DNA from: Deltaproteobacteria bacterium | GTDB lineage: Bacteria; Desulfobacterota; Desulfobaccia; Desulfobaccales; 0-14-0-80-60-11 | Direction: 5' to 3' | DNA length: 5,532 nucleotides | Assembly (NCBI GenBank): GCA_023381945.1 | Contig: JAMCQY010000148.1 | Location: forward strand, 1 to 5,532 | Part shown: one piece after another, positions 5,389 to 5,532 of the stretch | How positions within the stretch are numbered: the stretch's first letter is position 1 | Layout: each line of letters opens with the position of its first letter | The notes under the pieces: generated by a model | Database searches by the model: none | Told to the model about the DNA's origin: nothing | What the model saw: only the letters and a program-made list of their open reading frames with translations | Made by a program: the position numbers and the translations under genes

Positions 5389-5457
5389 CTCCTGAGTTAC
5401 GGTATTGGCAAGCTGTACGTAATAAAGCCCATTTTTTCTATAGATTGTGGTTAGTTA

Positions 5458-5532
5458 GGTGCTTCTTTTTTACTCCTCTTTCCCCATATGTCAAGAGAAG
5501 TTTGATTGAGTTGCCCTGCCTGGGCTAGCCCA
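5458..5532. other. Terminal 75 bases with no supported gene
   Basis: In the frame of the upstream-extended module the minus strand has three stops here (TGA, TAA, TAA), so the module's missing N-terminal coding sequence is not present. The last 12 bases (TGGGCTAGCCCA) are a perfect palindrome cut off by the window edge. Nothing else can be supported. Confidence 0.45.

Noticed and set aside
5466..5494. Perfect TTGACA on the minus strand (5494-5489) as a promoter for the module gene
   Set aside because: At the correct spacing the -10 position is AAAAAA, and no -10-like hexamer is near; the -35 match alone is not enough.

Overview
This window looks like a GC-rich bacterial chromosome segment. 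It carries ordinary housekeeping genes for its first 3.2 kb and a rearranged, partly AT-rich, decayed region from about 3.25 kb to the end. The mix (a Slp-type lipoprotein beside an Mth938-domain protein, a TrmJ-like methyltransferase, an aldo/keto reductase, and large transglutaminase-associated modules) suggests a Gram-negative of the Desulfobacterota/deltaproteobacterial kind. That placement is inference from gene style, not proof.

Layout. Bases 1-252 (minus) are the N-terminal end of uvrC, cut by the window edge. Bases 385-1221 (plus) encode an aldo/keto reductase whose leader contains a degenerate palindromic repeat (308-368) and whose catalytic Asp position reads Glu. Bases 1415-2185 (minus) encode a TrmJ-like SpoU/TrmH-family RNA 2'-O-methyltransferase that converges on the reductase. 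A 111-bp palindromic element (copy A, 1294-1404) fills the space between them. After a divergent intergenic region with a 35-bp palindrome and a candidate promoter, 2370-2897 and 2904-3245 (plus, 6 bp apart) form a probable two-gene operon for a Slp-family outer-membrane lipoprotein and an Mth938-like protein. A second 111-bp element (copy B, 3271-3381) lies just downstream.

The last 2.1 kb is a junkyard with structure. A fragment of a DnaJ/CbpA C-terminal domain (plus, about 3447-3551) is joined directly to a truncated, frameshifted module on the minus strand (about 3555-3895). That module is abutted by an AT-rich gene for a 123-residue multi-pass membrane protein (3896-4267, minus). Next come a strong 17-bp hairpin (4319-4364) and a longer intact copy of the same module (4426-5388, with homologous reading continuing to a stop at 5455-5457), which ends in a hydrophobic C-terminal region.

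The most interesting point is this order on the minus strand: module + variable hydrophobic tail, small AT-rich membrane gene, then a second, start-less copy of the module. It resembles the orphan-cassette layout of polymorphic toxin/immunity loci (Rhs, CdiA and similar). A toxin/immunity role is a hypothesis only. The duplication, the abutting boundary, the frameshift and the chimeric junction are all visible directly.
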